From the NCBI RefSeq assembly GCF_900115305.1, contig NZ_FOVW01000003.1, positions 356,704 through 420,703 on the forward strand: a DNA stretch of 64,000 nt. The letters run 5' to 3'. A program made the position numbers and the translations under genes. Positions 52,834 to 61,582 of this stretch are shown here, piece by piece; position 1 is the stretch's first letter; each line of letters begins with the position of its first letter. Source of the DNA: Algoriphagus ornithinivorans. Lineage in GTDB: Bacteria > Bacteroidota > Bacteroidia > Cytophagales > Cyclobacteriaceae. The notes below the pieces were generated by a model. That model worked only from the letters and a program-made list of their open reading frames with translations. It did not search any database and was not told the origin of the DNA.

Positions 52834-53966
52834 TACCTAAAGTAATCCAAGATCTCTTGTCTCACTCCCTCGTTGATGATCACGGCAAGAATCAAAGAAA
52901 CCAATAATCCTATTGATGCTTTGAACACATCCTTTCTTGCGAGTTTGAATGCTCTATATCTCCAGGCATCTTTTTTCTTGGCTTTACCATGTTTGCCAAT
53001 AGCAATCGCAAGTTCTCTACCGCCTAGCAAACCAATAAATACCCAAGTAGTACTCATAGGAACACTGCTGTAAATTTTGAAATAGAAGAGGATAATCGCG
53101 TAGACAAAATCCACAATAGTAGCCGCCCTAACGTCTGTTACATTGGACTTTTCATTGACAATTCCCTGAATTTTATCCCCTTTCAGATAGAACAGAAAGC
53201 CTAGTCCTACAAAAACAAAACCTGTGTAAACCAAAAACTCGGTTAAGCCCAACTGTCTAGGCAAGAATACCGCAATATTGGCTGCATCCTGCATAATCCA
53301 TACAGACCATAAGGTACCAGAGGTGATCCACTGTAAGACCATCCAGTAAGGTTTAGCTTGTCCTTTCAGGTAATTTTTCACAAACCTTTCAAGTACAAAC
53401 CATACAACTATCGCAATGACAAAAGCTAGGATATAACCCACAAAACTTTTGAACATGACGTCCAAGATTGTACCCGCTTTGTAGGTGAACACATTCAACA
53501 AAAGGAAAGTCGTAGACACAGGCATTCTCATCCTGGTCATAATCAAAAGTACAATCGGAGCTGCTAGTTGTAAGAACACAAAGCTTTCAGGAGCCTTTTC
53601 CAGTCCCTTGGTGGTCAATCTCTGGTAACTCACATCTCCGTCCAGTGTCAGCCAGCTATAGGTAACTGTTCCGACGAAAATCACGCCCATGAATAACCAC
53701 AGCCAATACCATTTCCTATTTTGATTGGAGGCGATAAAAGTACCGATGGTCTGGATACTGTCATTTGCAATAGCTGAATAAGCAGCTAAAGCAAATCCAA
53801 ACCACATCGCTGCGTAGGTGTAAGGGGTGATGATTGCAGCAACTGATACTAAAATACAAATCACTATCAGGAAAGGCTTTTCCTTTTTGGTGAAGTCAAA
53901 AAGAGAATATGCCGTTTTGGATAATTTCTCCTGATTGATGTTTTGGTCTATATTTTTCTTGGCCAT
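52833..53966 (-). CDS. Divergent PiT-like inorganic phosphate permease
   Basis: 377 aa, about nine to ten transmembrane helices. Two internal halves carry PiT-like signatures. First half: AIANDSIQTIGTFIASNQ (near 64-81, the ANDxxxxxGT motif) and RMPVSTTFLLLN. Second half: WIMQDAANIAVFLPRQLG near 229-246 and SVPMSTTWVFIGLLGGRELA near 311-330. Spacing fits PiT but the motifs are diverged and the cytoplasmic loop is short, so the ion may differ from phosphate. Divergent from a Na/Pi symporter gene, which supports a phosphate link. The start of tadA overlaps its stop by 1 bp. Confidence 0.75.
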   Translation of the reverse strand: MAKKNIDQNINQEKLSKTAYSLFDFTKKEKPFLIVICILVSVAAIITPYTYAAMWFGFALAAYSAIANDSIQTIGTFIASNQNRKWYWLWLFMGVIFVGTVTYSWLTLDGDVSYQRLTTKGLEKAPESFVFLQLAAPIVLLIMTRMRMPVSTTFLLLNVFTYKAGTILDVMFKSFVGYILAFVIAIVVWFVLERFVKNYLKGQAKPYWMVLQWITSGTLWSVWIMQDAANIAVFLPRQLGLTEFLVYTGFVFVGLGFLFYLKGDKIQGIVNEKSNVTDVRAATIVDFVYAIILFYFKIYSSVPMSTTWVFIGLLGGRELAIAIGKHGKAKKKDAWRYRAFKLARKDVFKASIGLLVSLILAVIINEGVRQEILDYFR

Positions 53967-53991
53967 GGTTGGAGGCGGGTAAGCAACGGGA

Positions 53992-53999
53992 CAAAATTA
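53992..53999 (-). promoter_or_regulatory. Candidate -7 element of the PiT-like gene
   Basis: The minus strand reads TAATTTTG, an exact TAnnTTTG, about 26 bp before the start codon. A clear -33 TTG is not seen at the right distance. Confidence 0.4.
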
Positions 54000-54205
54000 C
54001 AGAAGTTATTCAGCCTTACGTATTAAGAAATTGTTAACTCCTTCCAATATCTTCTCTTTAAGGCAATTTATGACTTGTATTTCGTAAAAAAATACCAATT
54101 TTTGCTCAGAAATTGAATGAAAATTCGGAATCTCGGCGGAATTACCTTTCCAGCTAAATTTCATTTCGATTGCAAAATACTGAAATCTGACTTATTTCAT
54201 TCCAA

Positions 54206-55315
54206 ATGGAAAGCTGGGACCTAGAATCTTCTAAACCAAATAAAACCAAAAGCTATGTGCTCATGCTTTTGGCGCTTTTCCTGTTTATTTTTGCGATTGA
54301 TCTGCTGACTGTATCCATGAGTCATCTCAATAATTCTGTCGCAGAGGATTTATTTTTAGCAACCCGCAACCCTTTCGTCAGTCTATTCATTGGTCTTTTG
54401 ATGACTGCCTTGATACAGAGCAGTTCCACTGTGACAGCAAGTATTGTTGCCGTAGTGGCGGCTGGAAATCTAAGCTTGGAACAGGCGGTCCCCATGGTCA
54501 TGGGAGCTAACATAGGTACTACACTTACCAGTACGTTGGTTTCTTTTTCCTATGTGATGAAAAAAAAGGAATTCAAAAGAGCCCTTTCCGCAGGTATCAT
54601 CCATGATATCTTCAATATTTTCACAGTCCTTATCCTTTTGCCGCTTGAACTCTATTTTGGGATTCTGAGCAAGCTGGCAGTTTATGTTGCACAATTTTTC
54701 TCCGATAATGACAATCTCAGCGGACCAGTTTTCTATAACAGAGTTTTCACTCGACCCCTGACGCAATGGGTAAGTGATACGATTAATATTCCTTTCCTGA
54801 CCACGATACTGGCGGTATTTCTGGTTTTTGCTGCCATTAAAGTTTTGGCCACCTCAGTTTATAAGGCCTTCGTCGTAGATAGCTTCCGGGACATCAGCAA
54901 TATGATCTTCAAAAAAACTGGGTTGGCTTTCACTTATGGACTTTTCTTCACTGCGGCAGTGCAGTCCAGTACAGTGACAACCTCCTTGGTTGTACCTCTG
55001 GTTGCCACTCGAAAAGTTTCTCTTAAAAAAGTATTCCCTTTTGTAGTCGGGGCTAATATCGGAACTACCATTACCGCTGCTTTAGCAGCAATTTATAAGA
55101 GTGAGGCTGCCATTGCCCTGGCCATTGTGCATTTCCTATTCAATACATTTGGGGCGATTATTATCCTGTCCTTCCCTCAATTCAGAATTCTTCCGGTCAG
55201 GTTGGCTTTGTATATGGGCAAAAAATCAGTCAAATCCAGATTTCTTGGATTTGCCTATATCCTTTTGACCTTTTTTATTATCCCATTCTTACTGATTTAC
55301 TTCAGCACCGAATAA
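54206..55315 (+). CDS. Na/Pi cotransporter (PF02690 type)
   Basis: 369 aa membrane protein with two Na-Pi-cotransport repeats. Repeat 1: LIQSSSTVTASIVAVVAAG with GANIGTTLTSTLVSF near 71-115. Repeat 2: AVQSSTVTTSLVVPLVA with GANIGTTITAALAAI near 251-297. The QSSS/QSST and GANIGTT pairs are the hallmark. There is no PhoU-like C-terminal domain. It likely imports phosphate with sodium. Divergent from the PiT-like gene over a 239-bp gap; ends 1 bp before the convergent deoC stop. Confidence 0.9.
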   Translation: MESWDLESSKPNKTKSYVLMLLALFLFIFAIDLLTVSMSHLNNSVAEDLFLATRNPFVSLFIGLLMTALIQSSSTVTASIVAVVAAGNLSLEQAVPMVMGANIGTTLTSTLVSFSYVMKKKEFKRALSAGIIHDIFNIFTVLILLPLELYFGILSKLAVYVAQFFSDNDNLSGPVFYNRVFTRPLTQWVSDTINIPFLTTILAVFLVFAAIKVLATSVYKAFVVDSFRDISNMIFKKTGLAFTYGLFFTAAVQSSTVTTSLVVPLVATRKVSLKKVFPFVVGANIGTTITAALAAIYKSEAAIALAIVHFLFNTFGAIIILSFPQFRILPVRLALYMGKKSVKSRFLGFAYILLTFFIIPFLLIYFSTE

Positions 55316-55981
55316 TTAGCTCTGGGAGGCTCTCCAAGCATCCATCAGGGCTTTTGCTGAGCTAGTTCCAATCCTGTCTGCACCAGCCGCTATCAATTCC
55401 TTTGCGAACTCCAACGTTTTGATTCCTCCACTGGCTTTGATTCCTGTTTGGGAAGAAAGGGTTTGACGCATCAATTGAATATCTTCCACTTTGGCACCAC
55501 TGGAAGCATAGCCTGTTGATGTCTTGACAAAATCTGCTCCTGCATCCTGACAAATAAGACAAGCCTCCTTTATTTGATCCGCATTGAGATAAGCCGTTTC
55601 TATAATTACTTTCAGGATTCTCTCCTCTTCATGGCAGATTTTAGCTATTTGGGCAATCTCAATCTTCGGCCAATTCATTCCTGAATGGTAAGCTGTTTGA
55701 GACCAAACCAAATCCAACTCATCAGCTCCCTGCTTGATTGCTTCTTTGGTCTCAGCAACTTTACTGGCAGTATCCTGAAACCCAAAAGGAAAACCAATAA
55801 CAGTGACAGTTTGAATATCCTCCTTCTCCAGTTCCCTACTGACCTTTTTTACCCAAAAAGGAGGCACACAAACGCCTACAAATTGCTCCTCGATAGCATC
55901 ATGAATAAGACGATCAACCTCTTCACCGGTCATGGTAGGTTTGAGAAGGGTTGATTCCAAATAGCGGTTTAATTTATTCAT
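55316..55981 (-). CDS. deoC: Deoxyribose-phosphate aldolase
   Basis: 221 aa from ATG 55981 (MNKLNRYLESTLLKPTMT). TIM-barrel class I aldolase. It includes TVTVIGFPFGFQDTASKVAE near 60-79, a proton-relay region LKVIIETAYLN near 133-143, and the Schiff-base lysine in ADFVKTSTGYASSGA near 160-174. A late SGGIKTLEFAKELIAAGADRIGTSS completes the family. It splits deoxyribose-5-phosphate into acetaldehyde and glyceraldehyde-3-phosphate. The start overlaps the end of the LKR-like gene by 8 bp, so the two are coupled. Confidence 0.96.
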   Translation of the reverse strand: MNKLNRYLESTLLKPTMTGEEVDRLIHDAIEEQFVGVCVPPFWVKKVSRELEKEDIQTVTVIGFPFGFQDTASKVAETKEAIKQGADELDLVWSQTAYHSGMNWPKIEIAQIAKICHEEERILKVIIETAYLNADQIKEACLICQDAGADFVKTSTGYASSGAKVEDIQLMRQTLSSQTGIKASGGIKTLEFAKELIAAGADRIGTSSAKALMDAWRASQS

Positions 55982-57182
55982 AGGGATAAACAAAGTCTCT
56001 TAAATGCATAAATTCTAAAGTGAGATCTCCATCTCTGGCAAGGGTAGCTTTTTCTAATATCGGAGCTGGCTCATCCAATAATGCAGGAATGACCCACTTG
56101 ATCAACTGATTGCCAAAATCCTGACTTGCCTCTCTCGGAATTTCGCAGGGAAGATTATCAATGGCCATCACAGAAATGCTTCTCTGCTTTCCAAAGGCTT
56201 CAATCTCCTGACCAGTCTCCCTGTCTATGTCATATACAGGGGAAAGAATGGTAGAAGCTCTCCGAGTAGTAGGGACAGAGCCATCTATATCGCAGGTGAC
56301 ATCAGCGATTACTGAGAGGGCGAAATCATCCGAATTGATATCCTCTAATTTGAAAAGCCTTGGTGCTTCGGGATCCCAATAAGCTGCAGCAATCAACATT
56401 TCACCTTCTTCAGCATATTTGAGAAAATGGCTTTCGTAGCGCTCAGGATTGGAATAGAATTCTTCCCTTTCATATCCTCCGTCTGTTTTTCGCCTGTTGT
56501 AATCTTCGGATCGTAACTGAACAAACACAGCCTCTTCAAAATACTGATGCAAAAAGTCCTCTTTGCTCACCTCTTTGATTCCCATTGCTTCCAAGATCTC
56601 TTTGGCTCCTTTCCCGACTCTGCCAGCTCCCGTTAAAATGATTTTAACCGGTGGAAGCTGAACTTTCTTCAATTCGGCCTTCATATCTGCCAAGTCAAAA
56701 CATTCGTGGGCACGTTTTAGGTCAAATAGTGCAGTCTTTTTCCCATAGGTCCAAAAAGCATTATAAGCTCCTACCACGCCTGCCCATCGTCCAAAAGCAA
56801 CTACCCTATTTCCTTCCTGATCTTTTAAAACCTCATAGTCAATCAAGCGGATATTTTTCTCCAAGACCGCTTGTAGCAAGCCACGGTTATAACTTTGTCT
56901 TTTGATTGTATGAGAAAAGAAAAAATAGGTCTTATCCGGAATTAATTTATCCACAGGAACCTCTTTGACTCCAAAGAGCACATCACATGCAGATAAATCT
57001 TCCACTACGCTAATTCCTTTTTGCTTAAATTCCTCGTCTGAAAAACATCTGACAGGGCTGGATTCTACATAAAAGGAAAATTGGTCTGAATATTTTTCAC
57101 TCAAACTCTGGATTTGCTCTGGCGTAAAAGGACTTCTTTTGTCTGGTGGATTTTTTCCTTCGCGGATTATTCCGATTTTCAT
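55974..57182 (-). CDS. Lysine-ketoglutarate-reductase (AASS N-terminal)-like NAD(P)-dependent dehydrogenase
   Basis: 402 aa. AlaDh/PNT-like fold. N-terminal MKIGIIREGKNPPDKRSPFT and TYFFFSHTIKRQSYNRGLL near 85-103. Then IRLIDYEVLKDQEGNRVVAF, which follows closely the lysine-ketoglutarate reductase part of animal and plant aminoadipic semialdehyde synthase as I remember it. A Rossmann LTGAGRVGKGAKEILEAMGI follows near 182-201, then YSNPERYESHF, and DNLPCEIPREASQDFG near 340-355 is shared with LYS1. Predicted to act on saccharopine or lysine; no saccharopine dehydrogenase partner is in the window. It is often annotated simply as alanine dehydrogenase. The start is 32 bp from a divergent gene. 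Confidence 0.78.
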   Translation of the reverse strand: MKIGIIREGKNPPDKRSPFTPEQIQSLSEKYSDQFSFYVESSPVRCFSDEEFKQKGISVVEDLSACDVLFGVKEVPVDKLIPDKTYFFFSHTIKRQSYNRGLLQAVLEKNIRLIDYEVLKDQEGNRVVAFGRWAGVVGAYNAFWTYGKKTALFDLKRAHECFDLADMKAELKKVQLPPVKIILTGAGRVGKGAKEILEAMGIKEVSKEDFLHQYFEEAVFVQLRSEDYNRRKTDGGYEREEFYSNPERYESHFLKYAEEGEMLIAAAYWDPEAPRLFKLEDINSDDFALSVIADVTCDIDGSVPTTRRASTILSPVYDIDRETGQEIEAFGKQRSISVMAIDNLPCEIPREASQDFGNQLIKWVIPALLDEPAPILEKATLARDGDLTLEFMHLRDFVYPYE

Positions 57183-57214
57183 AAAAATTCTTCTTCTACC
57201 GGGTAATACTTAGA

Positions 57215-57793
57215 ATGGACTATTGGATACTAGCTTTGAGTTGGGCTATATTTTACACAACTCACAGCGTTTTCGCTGCCTCCAAGTTAAAAAGAATTCT
57301 GAAGGAGAAATTAGGTTCAGCCTATAAATGGTACCGCCTTTTTTATTCTTTATTCTCATTACTGCTTTTAATCGGAATAGGCTATGTTTCCATACAAATC
57401 CCCACTAAAAAAATTCTGCCGGGTTCGGATATTTCAAGCTACTTTGGATACATGGCCGCGACTTTTGGGACAATTATTCTGGTAAAAAGTAGCAAAGCAT
57501 GGTCTTGGAAAGAATTTATAGGCATTAAAGAAGAATCTGACACGAAAGAACTCATCCAATCAGGATGGTATGCTCGAGTGAGGCATCCTCTTTATCTGGG
57601 TATAATATTGATATTTCTGGGATACTTTTTTGTGGCAAGTTCCATAAGTTCCCTCATTCATCTGGTTTGCTTACTCATCTACCTTCCCTTTGGAATTTAT
57701 TTTGAAGAGAAAAAACTGCTACAAACCTTCGGCAAAACTTACGAGACGTATCAAAAAAATGTCACTGCTCTATTCCCTAAGCTCAAAAAATAA
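57215..57793 (+). CDS. Isoprenylcysteine-methyltransferase-like (ICMT/PEMT) membrane protein
   Basis: 192 aa with about five transmembrane helices. The C-terminal half carries the family motif GWYARVRHPLYLGIILIFLG (near 117-136) with the conserved Arg-His-Pro. LIYLPFGIYFEEKKLLQTFG near 151-170 leads to the Glu-Glu pair and TYETYQKNVTALFP. This is the SAM-binding pattern of ICMT, PEMT and NnrU-like enzymes. The substrate cannot be told; lipids or quinone-like molecules are possible. Divergent from the LKR-like gene by 32 bp. The stop lies in a shared terminator. Confidence 0.85.
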   Translation: MDYWILALSWAIFYTTHSVFAASKLKRILKEKLGSAYKWYRLFYSLFSLLLLIGIGYVSIQIPTKKILPGSDISSYFGYMAATFGTIILVKSSKAWSWKEFIGIKEESDTKELIQSGWYARVRHPLYLGIILIFLGYFFVASSISSLIHLVCLLIYLPFGIYFEEKKLLQTFGKTYETYQKNVTALFPKLKK

Positions 57794-57816
57794 AAGGGCC
57801 GAAGCCCTTTTTATTT
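57792..57816. terminator. Bidirectional terminator spanning both stop codons
   Basis: Stem AAAAGGGC / GCCCTTTT with loop CGAA, then TATTT. It starts in the TAA of the ICMT-like gene and ends in the TAA (minus) of the FKBP gene at 57815, so two convergent genes share about 25 bp. Confidence 0.85.
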
Positions 57817-58372
57817 AATCTATTCCTCTGAAATCTATATCAAATCGTAAGATTGAATTCTCAGGTATTCTTTCATTGATCTTTTGGTTTCGATAAGCAT
57901 AAGGTGAAGGAATTATTAACACCGCTTTAGACCCCGGTCTCAGCCTCCTATACCCAATATCCCAACCTTGAATAACCTGCCCAGTTCCCAAAGTGAATTT
58001 AAGAATTTCATATGTCGCTGTCTCAACATAGATATCGTTATCCCTGGCGACCTGCTCACTAGTAGTGTCAAATACAGAACCATCACTGATTAAAGAACCT
58101 GTGTAGTCTGTATATACTACTGTTCCTCCTGTAGGTCTGGAACCAACTCCTTCTACCTGTACGATTATAATAACCCCACTTGGATCATGGATTCTTCTGA
58201 CACTGTCAATCTCTGCAGTTTTCAGATACTCATCTATTTTTACTCTATCAATTGCCAGATTGGCCTCCGAATCATAAATAGGGCCTGTTGCAAATGGATT
58301 GGTTGGTTCACAACCGTACATTAGCATCATTGCAAATAGAAGAGAAAAAAGAATTGAATTACGCTTTATCAT
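57815..58372 (-). CDS. FKBP-type peptidyl-prolyl isomerase lipoprotein (third of three)
   Basis: 185 aa with lipoprotein signal ending LMYGCEPTN (Cys21). A C-terminal FKBP domain (about 85-185) has YTDYTGSLISDGSVFDTTSE, FTLGTGQVIQGWDIGYRRLR and SPYAYRNQKINERIPENSIL. The aromatic pocket residues (Tyr, Phe-Asp, Trp of GWD, Tyr of AY) are present, so isomerase activity is possible. The start shares 1 bp with the stop of the middle copy. Related to lipoproteins such as GldI of gliding bacteria, which is an alternative name. Confidence 0.9.
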   Translation of the reverse strand: MIKRNSILFSLLFAMMLMYGCEPTNPFATGPIYDSEANLAIDRVKIDEYLKTAEIDSVRRIHDPSGVIIIVQVEGVGSRPTGGTVVYTDYTGSLISDGSVFDTTSEQVARDNDIYVETATYEILKFTLGTGQVIQGWDIGYRRLRPGSKAVLIIPSPYAYRNQKINERIPENSILRFDIDFRGID

Positions 58373-58923
58373 TAGTTCTGTGGTCCTTTCTTTATTTCAA
58401 CGAACTCGATTTCAAAAATCAAAGGTGTATTGGGAGCAATATTATCTCTTCCGGCAGGCCCATAAGCGAATGCAGAAGGCATTAGGACAGTGGCTTTATC
58501 TCCAACTTCCATGATAGCTACCGCTGTCTCAAAACCCTCGATCAGTTGCCTTCTCCCCTGCACATATCTGATAGGGCCATATTGCCTACTTTCAGAGAAA
58601 ATATTATTCGCTCTCGCTACTGTTTCAATAGTAGTATCAAAAACCTTATTGGTTAGGAATTTTCCTGTGTAATTAACACGAACGGTATCACCTGGAGCGA
58701 CCATTCTACCACTATTGGAAAGCTGTTGCCAAATCACTCTATAACCAGTCAACTCATCTACAAAATCCTTGGGTCCTGTCAGGGGGTTAGCTGCCAGATA
58801 TTCCTCAATTGCCTTTTTGTCTTTTTCTAAAATACCTTGAAAAGTGGAGTCTTGATCAATACAAGCCATCATAGCAAAACCACTAGCAAGAATTAGCAAT
58901 AAGGAAGTTAATCTGAGTTTCAT
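58372..58923 (-). CDS. FKBP-type peptidyl-prolyl isomerase lipoprotein (middle of three)
   Basis: 183 aa, lipoprotein signal ending FAMMACIDQ (Cys21). FKBP domain about 80-180: VRVNYTGKFLTNKVFDTTIE, then LIEGFETAVAIMEVGDKAT, where the pocket Trp of the GWD/GWE motif is Phe, and SAFAYGPAGRDNIAPNTPL. The substituted pocket suggests weak or altered isomerase activity; a chaperone-like role is possible. It follows the first copy by 31 bp and overlaps the third by 1 bp. It faces the periplasm or sits on the outer membrane. Confidence 0.9.
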   Translation of the reverse strand: MKLRLTSLLLILASGFAMMACIDQDSTFQGILEKDKKAIEEYLAANPLTGPKDFVDELTGYRVIWQQLSNSGRMVAPGDTVRVNYTGKFLTNKVFDTTIETVARANNIFSESRQYGPIRYVQGRRQLIEGFETAVAIMEVGDKATVLMPSAFAYGPAGRDNIAPNTPLIFEIEFVEIKKGPQN

Positions 58924-58954
58924 AGTTTTTGAAATGAATTGGAATCTAGGTTAC

Positions 58955-59881
58955 TTATTTTTGAACGTCTGTCACTTCAACGTCGAAAACCAAAATGGAG
59001 TTTGGACCTATCAATGCTCCCGCTCCGTTTTCTCCATAAGCTAGAGGAGAAGGAATCAAGAATTTAGCCTTGGATCCTTTTTTCAACAACATCAAACCTT
59101 CATCCCAACCTGGAATTACCTGACCCATTCCAACATTTACTGGAAGTGGTTCATATGGACGCTGTGGGTTATACATGTTGTTGTCTTTGGCAAGCTGCTC
59201 ATAGGAAGTATCGAAAAGAGTTCCGTCGATTAGGTAACCCGCATAGTTCACATACATGGTAGTTCCTGGAGTGATAGCTTCGCCTGTTCCCTCTTCTTGA
59301 ATCACATAATACAACCCGTTTTCAGTCTTCTGCACATCCAAACCGTTCTCTTTAGCGTACTCTTCAATGGTTTTTCCTTCCTCCACGATCAATACTTTTG
59401 CCCGCTCAGCTCTTTTGGCAGCTTCTGCCTCATTCGCTTTTGTGAAGAAATCCATCAAAGCCTGCTCTGACATGATATCAAAAGCTCCCAATCTGATTTT
59501 CACAGTTTCATTTTCTTCCAAGAATGGAGGATAGTTTTCTCCGAAAATGGTTTTAGCGGTAGATTCAAAGTGGATGCTATCTCCTTTTCTCAAAGACATA
59601 AAAATTTCATCCATCCCATTGTTGGTAGGCATGGAATCATTAGCCATCAAGTAACCAGGTACCGGTTGATCAATGGTAGTGTAGATCACAGAATCTTTGG
59701 AATTCATAATTTCCAAATGGTACATCAGGAAGTCACCGTTTGCTGGCTTCTCACTTCCTTCTTTGATATAAGTATATTCGATTCCATCCTTCTCGGTTAC
59801 TTTAGTTTTTTTACAAGAAGAAAGAACAAGTGATCCTGTCAAAAGGACCAAAACTGCCAAAAGGCTAGATTTATTTTTCAT
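58955..59881 (-). CDS. FKBP-type peptidyl-prolyl isomerase lipoprotein (first, longest)
   Basis: 308 aa, lipoprotein signal ending LVLSSCKKT (Cys23). It has two halves. An N-terminal FKBP-like domain (about 35-135) has DFLMYHLEIMNSKDSVIYTT and an imperfect pocket. After a helical linker rich in Ala/Lys/Glu (145-170), a full FKBP domain follows (about 205-308, VNYAGYLIDGTLFDTSYEQL, VGMGQVIPGWDEGLMLLKKG, SPLAYGENGAGALIGPNSIL). The second pocket is intact, so this copy is the likely active isomerase. It is first in the three-gene operon, 39 bp after the DHH gene, so the operon may begin further upstream. Confidence 0.92.
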   Translation of the reverse strand: MKNKSSLLAVLVLLTGSLVLSSCKKTKVTEKDGIEYTYIKEGSEKPANGDFLMYHLEIMNSKDSVIYTTIDQPVPGYLMANDSMPTNNGMDEIFMSLRKGDSIHFESTAKTIFGENYPPFLEENETVKIRLGAFDIMSEQALMDFFTKANEAEAAKRAERAKVLIVEEGKTIEEYAKENGLDVQKTENGLYYVIQEEGTGEAITPGTTMYVNYAGYLIDGTLFDTSYEQLAKDNNMYNPQRPYEPLPVNVGMGQVIPGWDEGLMLLKKGSKAKFLIPSPLAYGENGAGALIGPNSILVFDVEVTDVQK

Positions 59882-59920
59882 AAAGATTAGGTGGTTATTC
59901 TATTTTTAAGGTTGCTGAAA

Positions 59921-60955
59921 TCAATTGCTGGAAACAGGCTCTTGATCAAAAAGCTCATCCTGATGCTCTTCCACTAGATTTTCAAATTTTTCTATGGTCT
60001 CCTTCAGGTTTCTTTCGGATTTACCTCCTGCTGCATTTTTATGTCCACCTCCGTTGAAGTAAGACGCAGCAAATTTATTAACCGCTACTTCACTTGAGGA
60101 TCTGAAGGAAATTTTTATTCCGTCTTCTCTCTCTGAAAACAATGCGGCTAACTTGATTCCGTCCAAAGATAAGGCATAATTGACCAATCCTTCTGTATCT
60201 CCGGTGCGGCTTTGATATTTTTTAAGATCTTTTTTGCTGATCGCAAAGTAAGCAGTATGGATATCTTCTCTCACTACCAGTCTTCGGCTAATTGCAAAGC
60301 CGATAAATTTCAGGCGATTGACAGAATTGGAATCATATATCCAATTTGCGATCTGTGAAGGGTTGGCCCCTAAATCGATCAGTTCGGCAACGACCAAGTG
60401 AACATTTTTAGTAGTGTTGGGATGGCGAAAACCACCCGTATCCGTCATAATGCCTGCATAGAGGCATTCTGCAATATCCTTGTCAATCAACTCCTTATCG
60501 CCTAATTCTACGATAAGCTCATAAACCAACTCGCAGGTGGCCGCAGCTTCGGTACTCCAATATTTGAAGTCAGCGAAGTCCTCCGGATCCTGATGGTGAT
60601 CTATATTGACAATAAATGCATCCGATTGACGGATCATTTCACCCAATTCATTGACTCTGTTGAGCACAGAAAAATCCAGACAGAAAACGACATCCGCTTC
60701 ATTCAAAGCTTTTGTTGCTGATTTCTGATGATCTTCCCTACTAAAGTCCAAGACTAAATCGTTCCCTTCCATCCAATTCAGGAAAGAGGGATAATCTGTC
60801 GGAGTCACCACAGTTACCTCGTGTCCTTTCTTCAGCAGATAGTTGGCTAATCCCAAGGAGGAACCCAGCGCATCCGCATCCGGCTTGACATGAGTGGTGA
60901 TGAATATTTTTTTGGGTGAAGAGATTTCTTTTTTAAACGAGGCTAATGCTTCCAT
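59921..60955 (-). CDS. nrnA: DHH-family phosphoesterase (oligoribonuclease/pAp-phosphatase NrnA-like)
   Basis: 344 aa. DHH domain with THVKPDADALGSSLGLANYL near 20-39 (DxD), VFCLDFSVLNRV near 90-101, and INIDHHQDPEDFADF near 114-128 (DHH). DHHA1 domain at the end with FNGGGHKNAAGGKS near 296-309 and Gly-Gly-His motif. It degrades short RNA oligomers and dephosphorylates pAp in the cytoplasm. Start ATG at 60955; the following FKBP gene is 39 bp away on the same strand. The interval to the divergent ndk is 186 bp. Confidence 0.92.
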   Translation of the reverse strand: MEALASFKKEISSPKKIFITTHVKPDADALGSSLGLANYLLKKGHEVTVVTPTDYPSFLNWMEGNDLVLDFSREDHQKSATKALNEADVVFCLDFSVLNRVNELGEMIRQSDAFIVNIDHHQDPEDFADFKYWSTEAAATCELVYELIVELGDKELIDKDIAECLYAGIMTDTGGFRHPNTTKNVHLVVAELIDLGANPSQIANWIYDSNSVNRLKFIGFAISRRLVVREDIHTAYFAISKKDLKKYQSRTGDTEGLVNYALSLDGIKLAALFSEREDGIKISFRSSSEVAVNKFAASYFNGGGHKNAAGGKSERNLKETIEKFENLVEEHQDELFDQEPVSSN

Positions 60956-61100
60956 TTATATAGTTTCAACGGCACTTAGGCACTAGTAGTCCGCAAAGGT
61001 CAGGATTTTTTTGACAATTCCCAACTTAGTCATTTTATTGAAAATGAACGAAATAGAGGATTATTCCTCGGAATTTCTCGGATTCTGAATTCTATTCCCC

Positions 61101-61108
61101 TATTTTTG
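61101..61108 (+). promoter_or_regulatory. Candidate -7 element of ndk
   Basis: TATTTTTG fits TAnnTTTG exactly and starts 41 nt before the ndk start codon. No TTG is seen at -33, so the call rests on one element. Confidence 0.4.
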
Positions 61109-61141
61109 CGCCCGAATTAAACCAATGTAAACTCAAAACAC

Positions 61142-61564
61142 ATGGCAGGAAACAGAACATTCACCATGATCAAGCCTGATGCATTCGAGGCTGGTAACTC
61201 TGGAGCAATCCTAAAGATGATCGAAGAAGCAGGTTTTAAAATCGTGGCAATGAAAGCTACCCGATTGACTCCTGAATTGGCAGGTAAATTTTATGAGGTT
61301 CACAAAGAAAGACCTTTCTACAAGGATCTTTGCGCATATATGTCTTCTGGACCTATCATCGCCGCTATCTTGGAAAAAGACAATGCAGTAGAAGATTTCA
61401 GAAATTTGATTGGTGCTACCAACCCAGCAAATGCGGCTGAAGGTACTATCCGTAAAATCTTCGCTAAGTCTATCGAAGCTAATGCAGTTCACGGATCTGA
61501 CTCAGACGAAAACGCTGCAATTGAAGGTAACTTCTACTTCTCTCAATTGGAAAGAGTACTTTAA
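61142..61564 (+). CDS. ndk: Nucleoside diphosphate kinase
   Basis: 140 aa. Starts [20 protein letters not shown]; conserved KPDA, then [37 protein letters not shown] and the active-site His117 in [12 protein letters not shown]. It equilibrates nucleoside di- and triphosphates in the cytoplasm. Length and motifs are normal. It is single, with a strong terminator shared with the opposite TPM gene. Confidence 0.98.
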   Translation: MAGNRTFTMIKPDAFEAGNSGAILKMIEEAGFKIVAMKATRLTPELAGKFYEVHKERPFYKDLCAYMSSGPIIAAILEKDNAVEDFRNLIGATNPANAAEGTIRKIFAKSIEANAVHGSDSDENAAIEGNFYFSQLERVL

Positions 61565-61582
61565 TCCGAGAGCAAGAATCAT

